Origin: Actinomycetes bacterium | GTDB lineage: Bacteria; Actinomycetota; Humimicrobiia; Humimicrobiales; Humimicrobiaceae | DNA: 7,486 bases | Reading direction: 5' to 3' | NCBI GenBank assembly: GCA_030603375.1 | Contig: JAUVXY010000069.1 | Span: forward strand, 1-7,486 | Shown: piece by piece, positions 7,259 to 7,486 of the stretch | Position numbering within the stretch: position 1 is the stretch's first letter | Layout: every line of letters begins with the position of its first letter | Made by a program: the position numbers and the translations under genes | Notes under the pieces: generated by a model | The model's input: only the letters and a program-made list of their open reading frames with translations | What the model was told of the DNA's origin: nothing | Database searches by the model: none

Positions 7259-7486
7259 CTAACCTTTTAACATCCTATCAAATAAATCTTCTTCTTTTTC
7301 ACCATTCCACTTGCCTTCAGTTTCAACTTGTCCGTCAAGATCTATATGCGGGTAAACTATTACTTTTCCATCAAACTCCTGATTTACAGCACGCTCTAAC
7401 AATTTGGGTATGTCCTGAAATCTTCCAACAAGAGCTGTGTGTAACCCCGGGTTAATATCACCATTTGAAATAGCCCGAAGTGCCAG
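7259..7486 (-). CDS. C-terminal end of a probable zinc-type alcohol dehydrogenase (MDR superfamily), 5' part beyond the window
   Basis: Seventy-five codons and a TAG stop are open on the minus strand to the right edge. The translation has LALRAISNGDINPGLH, then a VGRFQDIPKLLERAV helix, GKVIVYPHIDL, and ends in a charged segment GKWNGEKEEDLFDRMLKG. This order matches the last part of medium-chain zinc-dependent dehydrogenases of the sorbitol / L-threonine / sorbose-1-phosphate type: a helix with 'G.i.p', a line ending in 'GKivI.P', and a final acidic helix of the type '.W..eaEe.LL'. The zinc ligands and the NAD(P)-binding glycine motif would lie outside the window, so neither substrate nor cofactor can be assigned. 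It is convergent with the DUF134 gene, with 3 bases between the two stops. Confidence 0.6.
   Translation of the reverse strand: MALRAISNGDINPGLHTALVGRFQDIPKLLERAVNQEFDGKVIVYPHIDLDGQVETEGKWNGEKEEDLFDRMLKG

Noticed and set aside
7249..7455. 68-codon plus-strand open frame after the DUF134 gene
   Set aside because: The opposite strand carries a coherent dehydrogenase C-terminus through the whole stretch; the plus-strand product resembles nothing.
1..7486. CRISPR array, tRNA/rRNA gene, insertion sequence, toxin-antitoxin or phage element
   Set aside because: No regularly spaced repeats, tRNA-like cloverleaf, terminal inverted repeats or transposase/integrase motifs were found by reading both strands.

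Overview
The window is AT-rich bacterial chromosome holding five protein genes, two of them cut by the window edges. The sequence does not fix the lineage. An AT-rich anaerobe of Bacillota type, or a deep candidate lineage with similar gene content, fits best. The reasons are a class A penicillin-binding protein without the extra insertion domain of the proteobacterial enzymes and with the start of a C-terminal PASTA repeat, a TyrZ-type tyrosyl-tRNA synthetase, a DUF134 protein, and a GGDEF/HD-GYP sensor whose N-terminal 7TM and GAF regions resemble clostridial signalling proteins. This placement is inference.

Layout. Bases 2-2068 (minus strand) encode a bifunctional peptidoglycan synthase; its 3' end lies beyond the left edge, just inside a PASTA repeat. 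Bases 2069-2392 are an AT-rich divergent promoter region. Bases 2393-5365 (plus) encode a 990-residue membrane sensor: 7TM - PAS - GAF - PAS - GGDEF - HD-GYP. Its diguanylate cyclase site is complete, including the product-inhibition motif, but its HD-GYP domain has lost four of eight metal ligands. Bases 5366-5551 form a leader in front of tyrS (5552-6787). tyrS is followed 6 bases later by a DUF134 helix-turn-helix/zinc-ribbon protein (6794-7255), probably in the same transcript. Bases 7259-7486 (minus) are the last 75 codons of what looks like a zinc-type alcohol dehydrogenase, convergent with the DUF134 gene and separated from it by 3 bases.

How the genes relate. The cell-wall synthase and the c-di-GMP sensor are divergently transcribed and share one intergenic region, so joint control is possible but not shown. 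tyrS and the DUF134 gene look like a two-gene transcription unit. No tRNA or rRNA gene, CRISPR array, insertion sequence, phage gene or clear T-box was found. The window reads as ordinary core chromosome. The most unusual point is the partly degenerate HD-GYP domain behind an apparently active GGDEF domain.
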